DNA of 64,000 nucleotides from Lactobacillus sp. ESL0680. Lineage in GTDB: Bacteria; Bacillota; Bacilli; Lactobacillales; Lactobacillaceae. Each line of letters starts with the position of its first letter. Within the stretch, counting starts at the first letter, position 1. Positions 1 to 9,351 of the stretch are shown here, piece by piece. The translations under genes and the position numbers were made by a program. Where the stretch lies: assembly GCF_029392855.1 (NCBI RefSeq), contig NZ_CP113945.1, positions 558,001 through 622,000 of the forward strand, given 5' to 3'. A model generated the notes under the pieces. The model worked only from the letters and a program-made list of their open reading frames with translations. It was not told the origin of the DNA and ran no database searches.

Positions 1-2
1 TT

Positions 3-404
3 GTTTGTGATAATATGACCTCTGAATTTAAAAATGAATCAGAATTGGCGTCAGCTTCTTATAATGAGCGTGAGCGCTTTTTGAATAAGACAGCGTTGCA
101 AGCATTAAAGGCTAAAAAGCATACATTAGCTAATGAAGATGCTTGGCAATATTATTTGCAGCTAGCGATTGTAAAGGCAATAGATGATGCTTGGGTTGAT
201 GAAGTAGATAATCTTGAAGCCTTGCGTTCAGTAACAGCCCAAAGAACGACAGGTCAATCTAATCCATTATTTGAATATCAAAAAGAGGCATTGGCAAGTT
301 TTAATCGAATGAAAGAAGATATTATGCGTAATATCATGCGTAATGTACTTTGTTCTGAGGTTAATGGCAGTAACATTAAAGGAATGCGAATTTATTTTGC
401 TTAG
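3..404 (+). CDS. secA2: SecA2 accessory Sec ATPase, C-terminal fragment
   Basis: This is the last 133 codons of a gene that begins before the window; the reading frame is open to base 3. Motifs such as AWVDEVDNLEALRS and NPLFEYQKEAL are typical of the helical scaffold and wing region at the end of SecA ATPases, which drive proteins through the Sec channel. It ends without the cysteine-rich zinc motif that usually closes housekeeping SecA, and secY2, asp1 and asp2 follow directly. It is therefore SecA2, the motor dedicated to serine-rich repeat glycoproteins. The gap to secY2 is about 20 bases, so the genes are co-transcribed. Fold and partner are inferred from family and context; the ATPase core is outside the window. 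Confidence 0.9.
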   Translation, partial: VCDNMTSEFKNESELASASYNERERFLNKTALQALKAKKHTLANEDAWQYYLQLAIVKAIDDAWVDEVDNLEALRSVTAQRTTGQSNPLFEYQKEALASFNRMKEDIMRNIMRNVLCSEVNGSNIKGMRIYFA

Positions 405-424
405 AATTAAGAAAGGAATTGGCG

Positions 425-1639
425 ATGTTAAATAAAAAAGTTTTACATAAGCGAATTCTTTGGACATTATCGTTAGTAACAGTTTATATCTTAGGTCAGT
501 TCATCATTATTCCGTTCGTTAAGCAAAGTGCCGCAGCTGGTTATCTAAAAGCTAATACGTTAATTGGTATTTTGGGAATGTATACTGGATCTCAAACTTC
601 TAGGCCGTCATTGTTGATGCTCGGTATCGGGCCATACATGACGACTAATATTATGGTTCAGGCGGTTACTTCACTTGACCTAAAAAGATTAAGGCAAATT
701 TCTCAGCACACATGGGGAATTATTACAAACTTTATCAGTTTGATAGTGGCAATTTTGCAGGCATTTCTTTATGTAAATAATTTTAAGAAGGCTTTATTGC
801 CTGTTTATGTCAATCATCATAATATCAGTTTTTACCTGGCAATTATTATTTTGGTAACTGGTGGGATGATTTCAGTTTACCTAGCCAATGTTATTTCTGA
901 ACGAGGAATTGGTAACTCTGCAATTTTAATGGTGCCGCAGTTAGTATTGTCATTGCCGTCATTGTTGATTCGTGGTTGGGGAACCAGTCACTTTAACTTT
1001 TCAGTTATTAATACCATTATTGTTATTTTGACGACTTTAGTAGTTGTATTCTATGGCTTGGCATTAATTCGTGCCGAGGAACGGGTACCATATCGTGAAC
1101 CGCAATTAATGAGTGAATTTGCTAAGTCATATTTTCCAATTAAGTTATTGACTGCGGGTGCGATGCCATTTATGTTCTCGACATCGCTGTTCATGTTGTT
1201 GCCAATGCTTGTTAAAAATTCGCCGTTAAAGGTTAGAGAATTTGTTTTTAGTATTGTTTCGATTAATAAACCAATTGGGATAGTTTTTTATGCAATTGTT
1301 ATTATTTTACTGAATTTTGTTTTTGGCTTGATTACGCTGCAGCCTAGTGTTAAAGCACGTAATTTCAAAGAAAATGGTAGTTATTTTTATAAAATTGTGC
1401 CGGGAATTCAGACGGAAAAATTTATTATGCATAAGTTTACAAGATTAACTTGGGCAAGCAGCTTTATTTTGATTTGCTTAAGTATTTGGCCATTATTACT
1501 TGGTCTTTGGCTGCCGCAAATGGCCAATTTAACGCCATTTATTGGTAACTTGTTTATTTTGATTATGATTTTGGATATGATCGAGCAAGAATTTCAGACT
1601 TTAAACAGTGAAAAAGAATACGTAATTGATTTGAAATAG
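425..1639 (+). CDS. secY2: SecY2 accessory Sec translocase channel
   Basis: A 404-residue polytopic membrane protein, about the length known for SecY2 and shorter than housekeeping SecY. About ten hydrophobic segments are visible. SecY-like motifs include GIGPYMTTNIMVQ near residue 66 and ERGIGNSAILM near residue 160. It forms the membrane channel for export of serine-rich repeat proteins together with SecA2 and the Asp proteins. The start is set at the ATG at 425, because AAAGGA lies about 8 bases upstream; the TTG at 419 would sit almost on that ribosome binding site. It lies between secA2 and asp1 in one operon. Confidence 0.93.
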   Translation: MLNKKVLHKRILWTLSLVTVYILGQFIIIPFVKQSAAAGYLKANTLIGILGMYTGSQTSRPSLLMLGIGPYMTTNIMVQAVTSLDLKRLRQISQHTWGIITNFISLIVAILQAFLYVNNFKKALLPVYVNHHNISFYLAIIILVTGGMISVYLANVISERGIGNSAILMVPQLVLSLPSLLIRGWGTSHFNFSVINTIIVILTTLVVVFYGLALIRAEERVPYREPQLMSEFAKSYFPIKLLTAGAMPFMFSTSLFMLLPMLVKNSPLKVREFVFSIVSINKPIGIVFYAIVIILLNFVFGLITLQPSVKARNFKENGSYFYKIVPGIQTEKFIMHKFTRLTWASSFILICLSIWPLLLGLWLPQMANLTPFIGNLFILIMILDMIEQEFQTLNSEKEYVIDLK

Positions 1640-1643
1640 GTTG

Positions 1644-3152
1644 ATGATAGAAATGTTGACACTGATTCCTGATTTACATACTAAAAACAAATTTTATCAA
1701 GAAAATACTTTGATAAGCTTATCTGCACGTTTACAAGAAGAAAATGTCGATAATCAATTGTTGCTTCTTGATGATGAAACGGATCAATTTTTGGCGAATT
1801 TTATGGGCACTAAGCCTAAGGTAATTTATTTGTTTGATGAAATTCGTGGAATTGAAACTGATGGCTCACCATTAACATTAAAGGACCTTAATATTCCAGA
1901 TAACTATAAGTTAGAGACGCTGATTTATTTATCAGGAACGCAGGTAGAAGTGTTTGATGAACAAACAAGGGTCATGGAAGTTGTTATGGGTGGCAGTGGC
2001 GAACTGAAGCTGGTGACTTATTATGAAGAAGCTGGTCAAATAGTTGATCGTTATGATTTGCGCGGCTTTCGCAGTAGTCGGAGCTATTTTAATGAACAAG
2101 GTCAGTTGATTAGTAAAGAATGGTTTAATGCGACAAGTGATCTGGTAATGACGCAGAATGAGGATTTAACGATAACAATTCCAACTCGTCAGCAATCACG
2201 TTTTCAAAAATCACAATATACCAATTTAGCAGAAATTGAATGTGAATTTGCATTACCATATTTGACAGGTAAACAAAAATTATTAATTGAGCCAAGCCAA
2301 GAAAGCTTGGCGTTTCGTCATTTTTTGTTGCAAGCTCAAGTTTATTATTATTTTACTGAGTACAATCAGGTTGCTAATCTGGATTATCACATTGTCGTGC
2401 AGCAGGACCAATATTTATTTGAAAATGAAACTTTAGCTCATCTTTTTTTCGATAAACTTAAGCAGAATGACATTGATTTTGTTCCCATATGGCACATTAT
2501 TCCGCCATACTTTAATGACTTTTCTCTAGGTACTAGTATGGAACAGGAGGAGCAGGTCATTTATTGGCATGTTGGTCAGATTGGTAATGATGAATTATTG
2601 AAATGCTTTTGTGAATTAATTGATTTGCTAAAAGAGAATGAAAATTTAAGAATCATGGCTGATGCTGATTTACAGTATGCGTCATTCTTTAAAGCTGTTT
2701 CAGCTGATTGGGTTGCTAGATTTAAGGATAAACTTAGCGAGATAGATGATGTTGACTCACTTGATGAAGTTGATACAACTAATTTAGATGTTGACCAAAT
2801 TGAAGCTCTTGACCGTTTTGCTTGTCCAGAAAATGCAACTTATGAGCAAAAATTACCAATTTTAAGACAGGCGCATATTTTTATTGATACTGATCCAGTG
2901 ACTAATTATGAATTACAACTTGAAGCAGTAAAAACAGGGATCCCTCAAATTGTTTATCAAAGTAATAATTTAATCAAAGAAGGTAAGAATGGCTTTTTGA
3001 TTAAGCAAAAAGGTGAAATCAAAAAACCGGTTGAAGTCTTTTTGACTAATCTTGATAAATGGAATGTAGCTGTAGTTGAAAATGTGCGATTAATTCAACG
3101 AATGTCGCTTAGAATGGTTATTAATCAATGGAAGCGGGTGCTGCAAGGATGA
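1644..3152 (+). CDS. asp1: Asp1, accessory Sec system protein
   Basis: A soluble protein of about 502 residues without a signal peptide, placed between secY2 and asp2. In known systems Asp1 has a glycosyltransferase-B-like fold, forms a complex with Asp2 and Asp3, and helps hand the glycosylated serine-rich protein to SecA2/SecY2. The C-terminal part (EAVKTGIPQIVYQSNNLIKEGKNGF, near residue 430) resembles the sugar-nucleotide lobe of such enzymes. The start is uncertain between TTG 1641, ATG 1644 and ATG 1653, all within a few bases of the secY2 stop. It overlaps asp2 by four bases, so translation is probably coupled. Assignment rests mainly on context and length. Confidence 0.85.
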   Translation: MIEMLTLIPDLHTKNKFYQENTLISLSARLQEENVDNQLLLLDDETDQFLANFMGTKPKVIYLFDEIRGIETDGSPLTLKDLNIPDNYKLETLIYLSGTQVEVFDEQTRVMEVVMGGSGELKLVTYYEEAGQIVDRYDLRGFRSSRSYFNEQGQLISKEWFNATSDLVMTQNEDLTITIPTRQQSRFQKSQYTNLAEIECEFALPYLTGKQKLLIEPSQESLAFRHFLLQAQVYYYFTEYNQVANLDYHIVVQQDQYLFENETLAHLFFDKLKQNDIDFVPIWHIIPPYFNDFSLGTSMEQEEQVIYWHVGQIGNDELLKCFCELIDLLKENENLRIMADADLQYASFFKAVSADWVARFKDKLSEIDDVDSLDEVDTTNLDVDQIEALDRFACPENATYEQKLPILRQAHIFIDTDPVTNYELQLEAVKTGIPQIVYQSNNLIKEGKNGFLIKQKGEIKKPVEVFLTNLDKWNVAVVENVRLIQRMSLRMVINQWKRVLQG

Positions 3153-4702
3153 GTAAAAAAAAGACATATTTGTTTCATAGTGGGGCTCAACCATTAGAAA
3201 ATTTTGAAGATGCCTTAACAGACTGCTCATATATGTGGGCTGATCCGGTTAATCTTAACAAGCACAAGCTGTCACCAGTTTTTAAAAATAATGTGTTTAA
3301 TCATGATTATTTATTTGCGTATTTCTTTCTTGATAAAACTTCACCATGGCTTAAAGATGTAAAGCTGCTAATGCAATTGCCAGCACATAGAATTCTTTAT
3401 AGTGATGATGCGGAAATACCAGTAAATATTTCACAGGCCTTACAATTACGGGGCGCATATAAAATTAATCTGGCAAATTTGGCAGATGATGTTAATCATT
3501 ATTTTTTTAATGTTGATGTTGGTTATCGGGTAAGCATCGATCAGCTTGAGCTCAATTCAGATTTGCAAAATAGGATTACTTATTATGGCGATAGCTATTT
3601 TGATGTTGAAGCAAATTTTGGCAGTCAATGGCAATATTTAGGTCAATTGTCATATAGTGTATCTGTTGTTGAACGTTATGCGACAACTCTTAAAGTTGAA
3701 ATGCAGACAACAGGTTCTGCAGAATTAATGGTTGAAGTTAAGTGCTTTAATTCAGATAGGCAGTTAATTAAGACGATTTCTAAAAGTGGTGAGCAACTGC
3801 TAGACGACAATGGTGAAATTGAAATTACTGGGATTGAAACCAAATTTTTCTATAGTATTTATTATTATGTGCGTGGAAAAGGAAATGTGAGAATCGGTAC
3901 ATTGCATCAACGCAGATCTCGGGGTAAATATGGCTTCTTGGATCTTGGCGGTAACAAGATTATTGATCGAAATGCACTTAATGGTGAAATTGCCTATTTG
4001 TTTAATCCGGGAAATATGCAGCCGCCGCTGACAGTTTATTTTGCTGGGTATCACTCTGCTGAAACCTTTGAAGCTCGGGGAATGTTGCATTCTAAAGGGA
4101 TTCCTTATTTATTAATTTCTGATTTACGGGTTGAAGGTGGTACTTTTTATCTGGGAGATGAAGAAGTTGAAAATAAACTTCTTACAGTAATTAAGGACTG
4201 TCTAGCCAAGCTGCACTTTGAGACTAAAGATCTTGTGTTATCTGGGATTTCAATGGGCACTTATGCATCGATGTATTATGGAGCTTTGCTTAGTCCGGGA
4301 GATATTGTAATTGCTAAGCCATTAATGGATTTAGGGACAATCGCTGAAAATTTGCGAATTAATCGGCCGGATGAATTTCACTGTTCAACTGATATGGTTT
4401 TGATGCTTGAAGGTAATAATGACCATGAAGCTTGTCAAAAAGTAGATGATATTATGTGGCAGCGAATTAAAGAGGGAGACTTTAGCAAGACGGATTTTGT
4501 TTTAGGTTATATGCGCAATGATGATTATGATCGTTTTGCATATAATAAATTACAGGATTTTTTGCAACAGTATTATCCTGATCGTCATGTTATTTCTAAG
4601 GGCTATTATGGTCGGCATAATGATGATAGTGCTTCAATTGCTGCTTGGTTTGAGCAACAGTTGTATCACATTCTTAGAAGTAAATATGGTCAAAAATTTT
4701 AA
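3149..4702 (+). CDS. asp2: Asp2, accessory Sec protein with acyl-transferase fold
   Basis: A 517-residue protein, start set at the ATG overlapping the asp1 stop (ATGA). It contains the GISMG nucleophile elbow with serine at residue 368 and a histidine in KGYYGRHNDD near the C-terminus. This matches the alpha/beta-hydrolase layout of Asp2 proteins, which O-acetylate sugars on the serine-rich adhesin and are also needed for its export. No asp3 gene follows: the operon ends about 10 bases later in a strong hairpin terminator. In other lactobacilli asp3 usually lies downstream of asp2, so here it must be upstream of the window, elsewhere or absent. Confidence 0.9.
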   Translation: MSKKKTYLFHSGAQPLENFEDALTDCSYMWADPVNLNKHKLSPVFKNNVFNHDYLFAYFFLDKTSPWLKDVKLLMQLPAHRILYSDDAEIPVNISQALQLRGAYKINLANLADDVNHYFFNVDVGYRVSIDQLELNSDLQNRITYYGDSYFDVEANFGSQWQYLGQLSYSVSVVERYATTLKVEMQTTGSAELMVEVKCFNSDRQLIKTISKSGEQLLDDNGEIEITGIETKFFYSIYYYVRGKGNVRIGTLHQRRSRGKYGFLDLGGNKIIDRNALNGEIAYLFNPGNMQPPLTVYFAGYHSAETFEARGMLHSKGIPYLLISDLRVEGGTFYLGDEEVENKLLTVIKDCLAKLHFETKDLVLSGISMGTYASMYYGALLSPGDIVIAKPLMDLGTIAENLRINRPDEFHCSTDMVLMLEGNNDHEACQKVDDIMWQRIKEGDFSKTDFVLGYMRNDDYDRFAYNKLQDFLQQYYPDRHVISKGYYGRHNDDSASIAAWFEQQLYHILRSKYGQKF

Positions 4703-4710
4703 TTTCAACT

Positions 4711-4741
4711 ATAAAGCGTATGCTATACGCTTTATTTTTTT
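4711..4741 (+). terminator. Rho-independent terminator of the secA2-asp2 operon
   Basis: A perfect 11-bp stem (4711-4721 with 4725-4735) around a 3-base loop is followed by seven T residues. It lies just after the asp2 stop. Confidence 0.9.
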
Positions 4742-4985
4742 ATAAAAATATCAAATTACTATGAATACGCTATTAATAAATATTTTGTTATCCGTTATTT
4801 CCCATAATATTAGGATTCTTAACAAATATTATAACATTTGTTACACTAAAAATATCAAATTTGTTATTTTTATAAAGCGATTTAATATATAAAAATATAT
4901 TTACATATTAAACAGAATGATTTAGAATATATCAATACAAAAGTGTGAAGTATTTTGCTATGTGCATTATACGGAAAGGAAAAAT
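4742..4985 (+). other. AT-rich intergenic region upstream of the YSIRK protein gene
   Basis: This stretch is very AT-rich. It holds an inverted repeat, AACAAAT at 4821-4827 and ATTTGTT at 4836-4842, and a duplicated 14-base string, AAAAATATCAAATT, near 4744 and 4849. Promoter-like strings are too abundant to choose one. An operator role for the inverted repeat is only a guess. Confidence 0.4.
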
Positions 4986-7900
4986 ATGGTAGGGAAAAAT
5001 AATTTTGATGCGAAAAGTAGAAAAGCTGAATCGCAATCAAAACATGAGCGTTTTTCAATTAGAAAATTAAGCATGGGTGCAACATCTGTTTTATTGGGTG
5101 TAACATTTATGGGTCTTGGTAGTCAGACTACTAAAGCTGATACAATTGTGACACCTGCACAAACAGATGAGGCTACTACTAATCAAAATACGGTCGATTC
5201 AGCTGATAAAGCAGTTAAAAAGGCCGATCTTACTAGTTATAAAGGCTTAACGTCTTATTTGAATAACAAGTCAGATAATAAAAAAGCTGCTAAAACTGCT
5301 ACTGCAAGTCAAGAACAAGTAACAGTAAAAGAACAGGCAGCTGATGTTAAGCAAGACGAATCAACTGCTACTACTGCAACTAAATCAACTGCTGTTTCAG
5401 CACAAGATGATTCTAAGGCTGCTAAGACAACAAAAGCTTCAACAGATTCTGATTCTAATGTAGACATTGCTGCACCAGCAGCCACAGATTCTGCAGCTAC
5501 TGCAGCAGTTGCTAAGCCAGCTGAAGCAACAGATACAGCTGCATCAAAAACTGATGTTACTGATCAAGCTAACGTTCCTGTAACTAAGGCAGCTGATCCA
5601 ACTGTTGGTCCCCAAGCGATTGGTTCTGTAAGACAAGTAACTACGTGGCAAGAATTTGTAACTGCACTTCAAGATGCAACGGTTGGCGAAATCGATCTTG
5701 AAAATGATATTGCTTCTAACAATTCTAGTGGTAAAGCAGATGTCAACTTCCCAGAGCGTAAGATTTTGATTCAATCAGATCCAGCTAAGAATAAACGCTT
5801 TATTCTTGATTTGCACTATTCAGGTCCTAGACCTAATGATGGCTCAACAGATGCTGCTAATCGGGGTACAACTGATTTAACTTATCGTAACTTGAGTATT
5901 TATACTCAAAGTTACTACGGACTTGATAATACCGTTGATGGTACTATAACACCATGTAAGTTAACGCTTGATAATATTGACTTCGTTGGTTCACAGGTTA
6001 CTTATAGTGGCCGGAATTGTGATATTTATATTAAGAATACGGTTACTGCTGATGCCGTACAATCATATGTTGGACCACTTGATGGTAAGACATATACTTG
6101 TGATGGCGGTGGACAACAGTTATTTGAACTTTACCAACCAGGGCAAAACTTGATTTTCACTAAGGATTGTAAGTTTGTTGGTTCTTCAAGTGATGGTAAC
6201 GTGCTTGAACTGGATCAGGGTAGTGCTACTACTGATGCTAATGGTAGATCACAGACAAATAATATCTTAATTGATAGTGGTGCAGATGTAACTCTGAATC
6301 CTCGTAAAGATCCTGGTACTAACGCTGATATTGCTCAAAATACTGTTAAAGCCAGTGGAATTTTCGTTAATAATGGTGAAGGTTCTGTTACTGTTAATAA
6401 GCGGGCAAAATTAACTATTAATGTTGGTACGCCTGATTATACTGGTGGTTTAGATATGCACCGGTCAGCTGCGATTATGTTAACCAGTAAAACTGGTAAT
6501 AATGCGAAGTTGATCGATAATGGTACGATTGACATTAATACTAATGGTGATATTTCAAACAGTACTGGTGGGGCTACTAGAGCAGGAAGTTTGATTTTCG
6601 ATCAAGGTAGTTTATTAGTTGGTCCTGGTGCATCTCTTAATATATATGGTAAGAACATGCAAGACTATACCGGTACATTGGTTTACATTACTGGTAAAGC
6701 AGACCTGAATAACGGATCATTGCATATTGAATTGCAAGATGATCCTAAGCATCCGGGAGATAATGCATATGGTGCCGGTACCAAGCCGATTACTTTACTT
6801 GATGTTTCCAGCTCAGCTGCCTTAACTGTTAACAACCCAAATGAACTAGTCTTAAATGCTTCTAAGAATACGGCTGCAGGTACAAGTATCATTGGTGATA
6901 GTGCGATTAACATTAAAAATGTTCGTCAGGTATTTGACTTTAGTTCACTTTATCCAGGAATGAAGCCAGTTACTTTACCACCATTCCACGTTTTGAATGT
7001 TCAAAAGAAGACTGTTGGCGGTAAACAAACAATTGGTGTTAATAAGATTTCAGTTTTAAATGGCAAGCAAACAATTTCTACTCAGACGCTGCAAACTCTT
7101 CAAACTGATCTTGCTAAGCCAGAAAATGCATCTTTAGTAGCATTATTCCAAAAAGTATTTGGTCAAAATTATATGGCTGTATTGCAAAATTATGCTACTA
7201 GCAAAACACCATATGACCAAATCTTTAGTGATATAATTTCTTCAGCGTTCTCTGATCCAACTAACCCAGGCTATAACAATATTAGAATGGTATCACCTAA
7301 TGAGGGTGGATTCTTGGATATTGAAGATGATAATGGCGTACCAGGTCAAGCCTCATATCATCAAAATCCTAATGGCTCAATTACAATTTCTGGGAAAGTA
7401 GATAACTTTAACTATGCTACAGATGGTCCAGTACAATCTGATAATTTGTTTAGTAAGTTAATGAACTGTGGTACAGATGCTTATGTTAAAGCGCAAATTA
7501 GAGGACAATCAGGAATTATTTCTGATCCTGCTAATCCAGTAGCTGACCCATATGCTAATACTAATGATGTCTTGTCAGATTTAAATCATGTTTATAGTGC
7601 TAAGACTAGTCCAGATGGTACGTTTAGTATCACAATTCCAGCAGGGACAACTGGATTATTCAGTGGTGCAGCAATTGACTTAACTCCAGAAGCTAACTTC
7701 ATTGGTTATGACCCTGAAATCCCAGACAAGATGGCAACTGTTTACCTTGGTAATATCATGGACTTGAAGCAGATGAAGGCTGCTACTGAAAAAGACCTTG
7801 ATGCTGGTTTGGATAGTGCAACAGCTCGTGTAAAGGGTTCTGGATTAAGTGTAGCTGATCAAACACCGCACTTAGACAAGATTCAAAAGGCTCATGATGA

Positions 7901-8681
7901 TGCTATTTACTACATTGATAATGCAACTGACTTTGAGACGATTAACTATCAATATACAAAAGCATTAGATGTTTATAACCATGAAGCTGCTAAGTCTGAA
8001 CTTGAAGCTTATGCTAATAATTGCATTACAGTATTGAATATTACGGATACAAGTGTTCGTCAACAGATTGCTGATGAAGTTAAAGCTGGTGATGGCTATA
8101 TTGACAGCCAACATGGTAGTACAAGAACAGAAGCTAAGACAGATTACTCAGCAATTAATCAAGCTCGTGATACATATACCAATCAAGTACTTAATATATG
8201 TAAGTCATGGTTAAATGGCTTACTTAAAGAGCAAGGTACTAATGCTAAAGCAGAATTGGATAAGCATCCGGAAATAACCAATGCTAGTGATTTAAAAGGC
8301 TTGATTGATGATACTATTAGTATAGCTAGTCAAAGCATTACTATGGCTACTAGTGCTGATAAACTTAATACAATATATCAAGATAGTAAGAGTAAAATTG
8401 CAAGTTTTTCTTCGGCTAAGTTAAATGCTCAGCTTAAGCGAGAAGCAACGACTAATATTAAGAATAAATGGGTTACTGCCAGAACTAGTTTAATGAAACT
8501 CACTAAATTAACAGTTTCCCATAAAGCTACGTATCAGTCACAGTTAACTAGTGCCTTAACAGCAGGTATTTCAGCGGTTAATGCGGCAACAACGGATACG
8601 GAGATAACTACTGCTTATAATGATTTTTCGGCTAAAGTAGACGCAATTATTGCTGCTGCCACTGCAGAAAATAATCAATAG
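4986..8681 (+). CDS. Large YSIRK-type secreted protein with beta-helix-like region, no visible wall anchor
   Basis: A 1231-residue extracellular protein. The start is the ATG at 4986, preceded by AAAGGA at good spacing. Residues 15-55 form a YSIRK-type signal (FSIRKLSMGATSVLLG, then a hydrophobic stretch ending near KADT). Next is an Ala/Thr/Asp/Lys-rich linker to about residue 210. A motif beginning TTWQEFVTALQDATVGEIDL (near 220) opens a long region with repeating beta-strand patterns, asparagine turns and GTIDI strings to about 660. This suggests a right-handed beta-helix of the pectate-lyase-like adhesin kind. Residues 930-1231 look like helical bundles. I see neither LPXTG nor SLAP domains, so how it stays on the cell is unclear. 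Terminator downstream. Function as an adhesin is inference. Confidence 0.8.
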   Translation: MVGKNNFDAKSRKAESQSKHERFSIRKLSMGATSVLLGVTFMGLGSQTTKADTIVTPAQTDEATTNQNTVDSADKAVKKADLTSYKGLTSYLNNKSDNKKAAKTATASQEQVTVKEQAADVKQDESTATTATKSTAVSAQDDSKAAKTTKASTDSDSNVDIAAPAATDSAATAAVAKPAEATDTAASKTDVTDQANVPVTKAADPTVGPQAIGSVRQVTTWQEFVTALQDATVGEIDLENDIASNNSSGKADVNFPERKILIQSDPAKNKRFILDLHYSGPRPNDGSTDAANRGTTDLTYRNLSIYTQSYYGLDNTVDGTITPCKLTLDNIDFVGSQVTYSGRNCDIYIKNTVTADAVQSYVGPLDGKTYTCDGGGQQLFELYQPGQNLIFTKDCKFVGSSSDGNVLELDQGSATTDANGRSQTNNILIDSGADVTLNPRKDPGTNADIAQNTVKASGIFVNNGEGSVTVNKRAKLTINVGTPDYTGGLDMHRSAAIMLTSKTGNNAKLIDNGTIDINTNGDISNSTGGATRAGSLIFDQGSLLVGPGASLNIYGKNMQDYTGTLVYITGKADLNNGSLHIELQDDPKHPGDNAYGAGTKPITLLDVSSSAALTVNNPNELVLNASKNTAAGTSIIGDSAINIKNVRQVFDFSSLYPGMKPVTLPPFHVLNVQKKTVGGKQTIGVNKISVLNGKQTISTQTLQTLQTDLAKPENASLVALFQKVFGQNYMAVLQNYATSKTPYDQIFSDIISSAFSDPTNPGYNNIRMVSPNEGGFLDIEDDNGVPGQASYHQNPNGSITISGKVDNFNYATDGPVQSDNLFSKLMNCGTDAYVKAQIRGQSGIISDPANPVADPYANTNDVLSDLNHVYSAKTSPDGTFSITIPAGTTGLFSGAAIDLTPEANFIGYDPEIPDKMATVYLGNIMDLKQMKAATEKDLDAGLDSATARVKGSGLSVADQTPHLDKIQKAHDDAIYYIDNATDFETINYQYTKALDVYNHEAAKSELEAYANNCITVLNITDTSVRQQIADEVKAGDGYIDSQHGSTRTEAKTDYSAINQARDTYTNQVLNICKSWLNGLLKEQGTNAKAELDKHPEITNASDLKGLIDDTISIASQSITMATSADKLNTIYQDSKSKIASFSSAKLNAQLKREATTNIKNKWVTARTSLMKLTKLTVSHKATYQSQLTSALTAGISAVNAATTDTEITTAYNDFSAKVDAIIAAATAENNQ

Positions 8682-8705
8682 TAATATTTCGTTCTAGAAA
8701 ATGTA

Positions 8706-8744
8706 AAAAGCATTCTAAAACTATGATTTAGAATGCTTTTTTGC
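8706..8744 (+). terminator. Rho-independent terminator after the YSIRK gene
   Basis: A 14-bp stem (8706-8719 with 8727-8740) with a 7-base loop runs into a T tract. Confidence 0.9.
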
Positions 8745-9107
8745 TTGAATTTAAATTTAAACAGAGTATGTATAATAAATTATAGGTAATTTTAGATAAG
8801 CGGTTTCTTTTTAATGTAATACATATATATTTTACGAATATATTTAATTTTGCATTATATTAACTTTAATTAGGTAAGCGGTTTTTCTATTTAAAATTTA
8901 ATATTTAGTAAAAGTATATAAAAATAAATTATTTTTTTTATTAATTATTTCAAGCCATAATTATTATAATTTATAAATGTGTTATTTAATTTATGCAGTA
9001 AAAATAAAGACTTTTATTAAATATTATAAAAAATTATAGCATTTATATACGATTATTATTTAATAAACATGTTATTGTTATAAAAAGTAATTGTGTACAA
9101 ATAGGCA
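8745..9107. other. Long AT-rich non-coding stretch before the serine-rich protein gene
   Basis: No open reading frame of note is seen on either strand. A direct repeat of about 16 bases with core TAAGCGGTTT occurs at 8793-8813 and again at 8871-8889, spaced 78 bases apart. The rest is low-complexity A/T. Confidence 0.5.
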
Positions 9108-9135
9108 TTGAATTTATTGAATTAATTATTATAAT
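9108..9135 (+). promoter_or_regulatory. Probable promoter of the serine-rich repeat protein gene
   Basis: A TTGAAT box (9108-9113), a 16-base spacer and TATAAT (9130-9135) lie about 215 bases before the start codon. It is the best sigma-70-type match in the upstream region. Confidence 0.6.
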
Positions 9136-9190
9136 AGTTACAGTTAGGTCATTAATATGTGGCTTATAAAAAGTGTGTAATAAAAGTGAT

Positions 9191-9340
9191 TGTTATCAAA
9201 AAGATAACAGATAATGTGGTTTTATGATTATTGTTAGAGATAATAGTAAAACCACCTCTTCAGGTCTAACTAGGATTAATGTAAGTTAGTGCTAAAGAAC
9301 GGGTAACCGTCATGAAATCCAAGTTAACTATTATTAAGTT
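9191..9340 (+). promoter_or_regulatory. Structured 5' leader of the serine-rich repeat protein mRNA
   Basis: Downstream of the promoter are several hairpins in series. TGTTATC pairs with GATAACA (9191-9197/9203-9209). GTGGTTTTA pairs with TAAAACCAC (9216-9224/9247-9255), with further pairing inside. CTAACT pairs with AGTTAG (about 9266-9289), and ACGG with CCGT (about 9298-9310). The ribosome binding site (AGG at 9341) follows. No known riboswitch family is recognised. Confidence 0.45.
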
Positions 9341-9351
9341 AGGTGTGTAAG

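Noticed and set aside
3800..4090. Minus-strand open frame within asp2
   Set aside because: No ribosome binding site and no recognisable protein; asp2 on the other strand explains the region.
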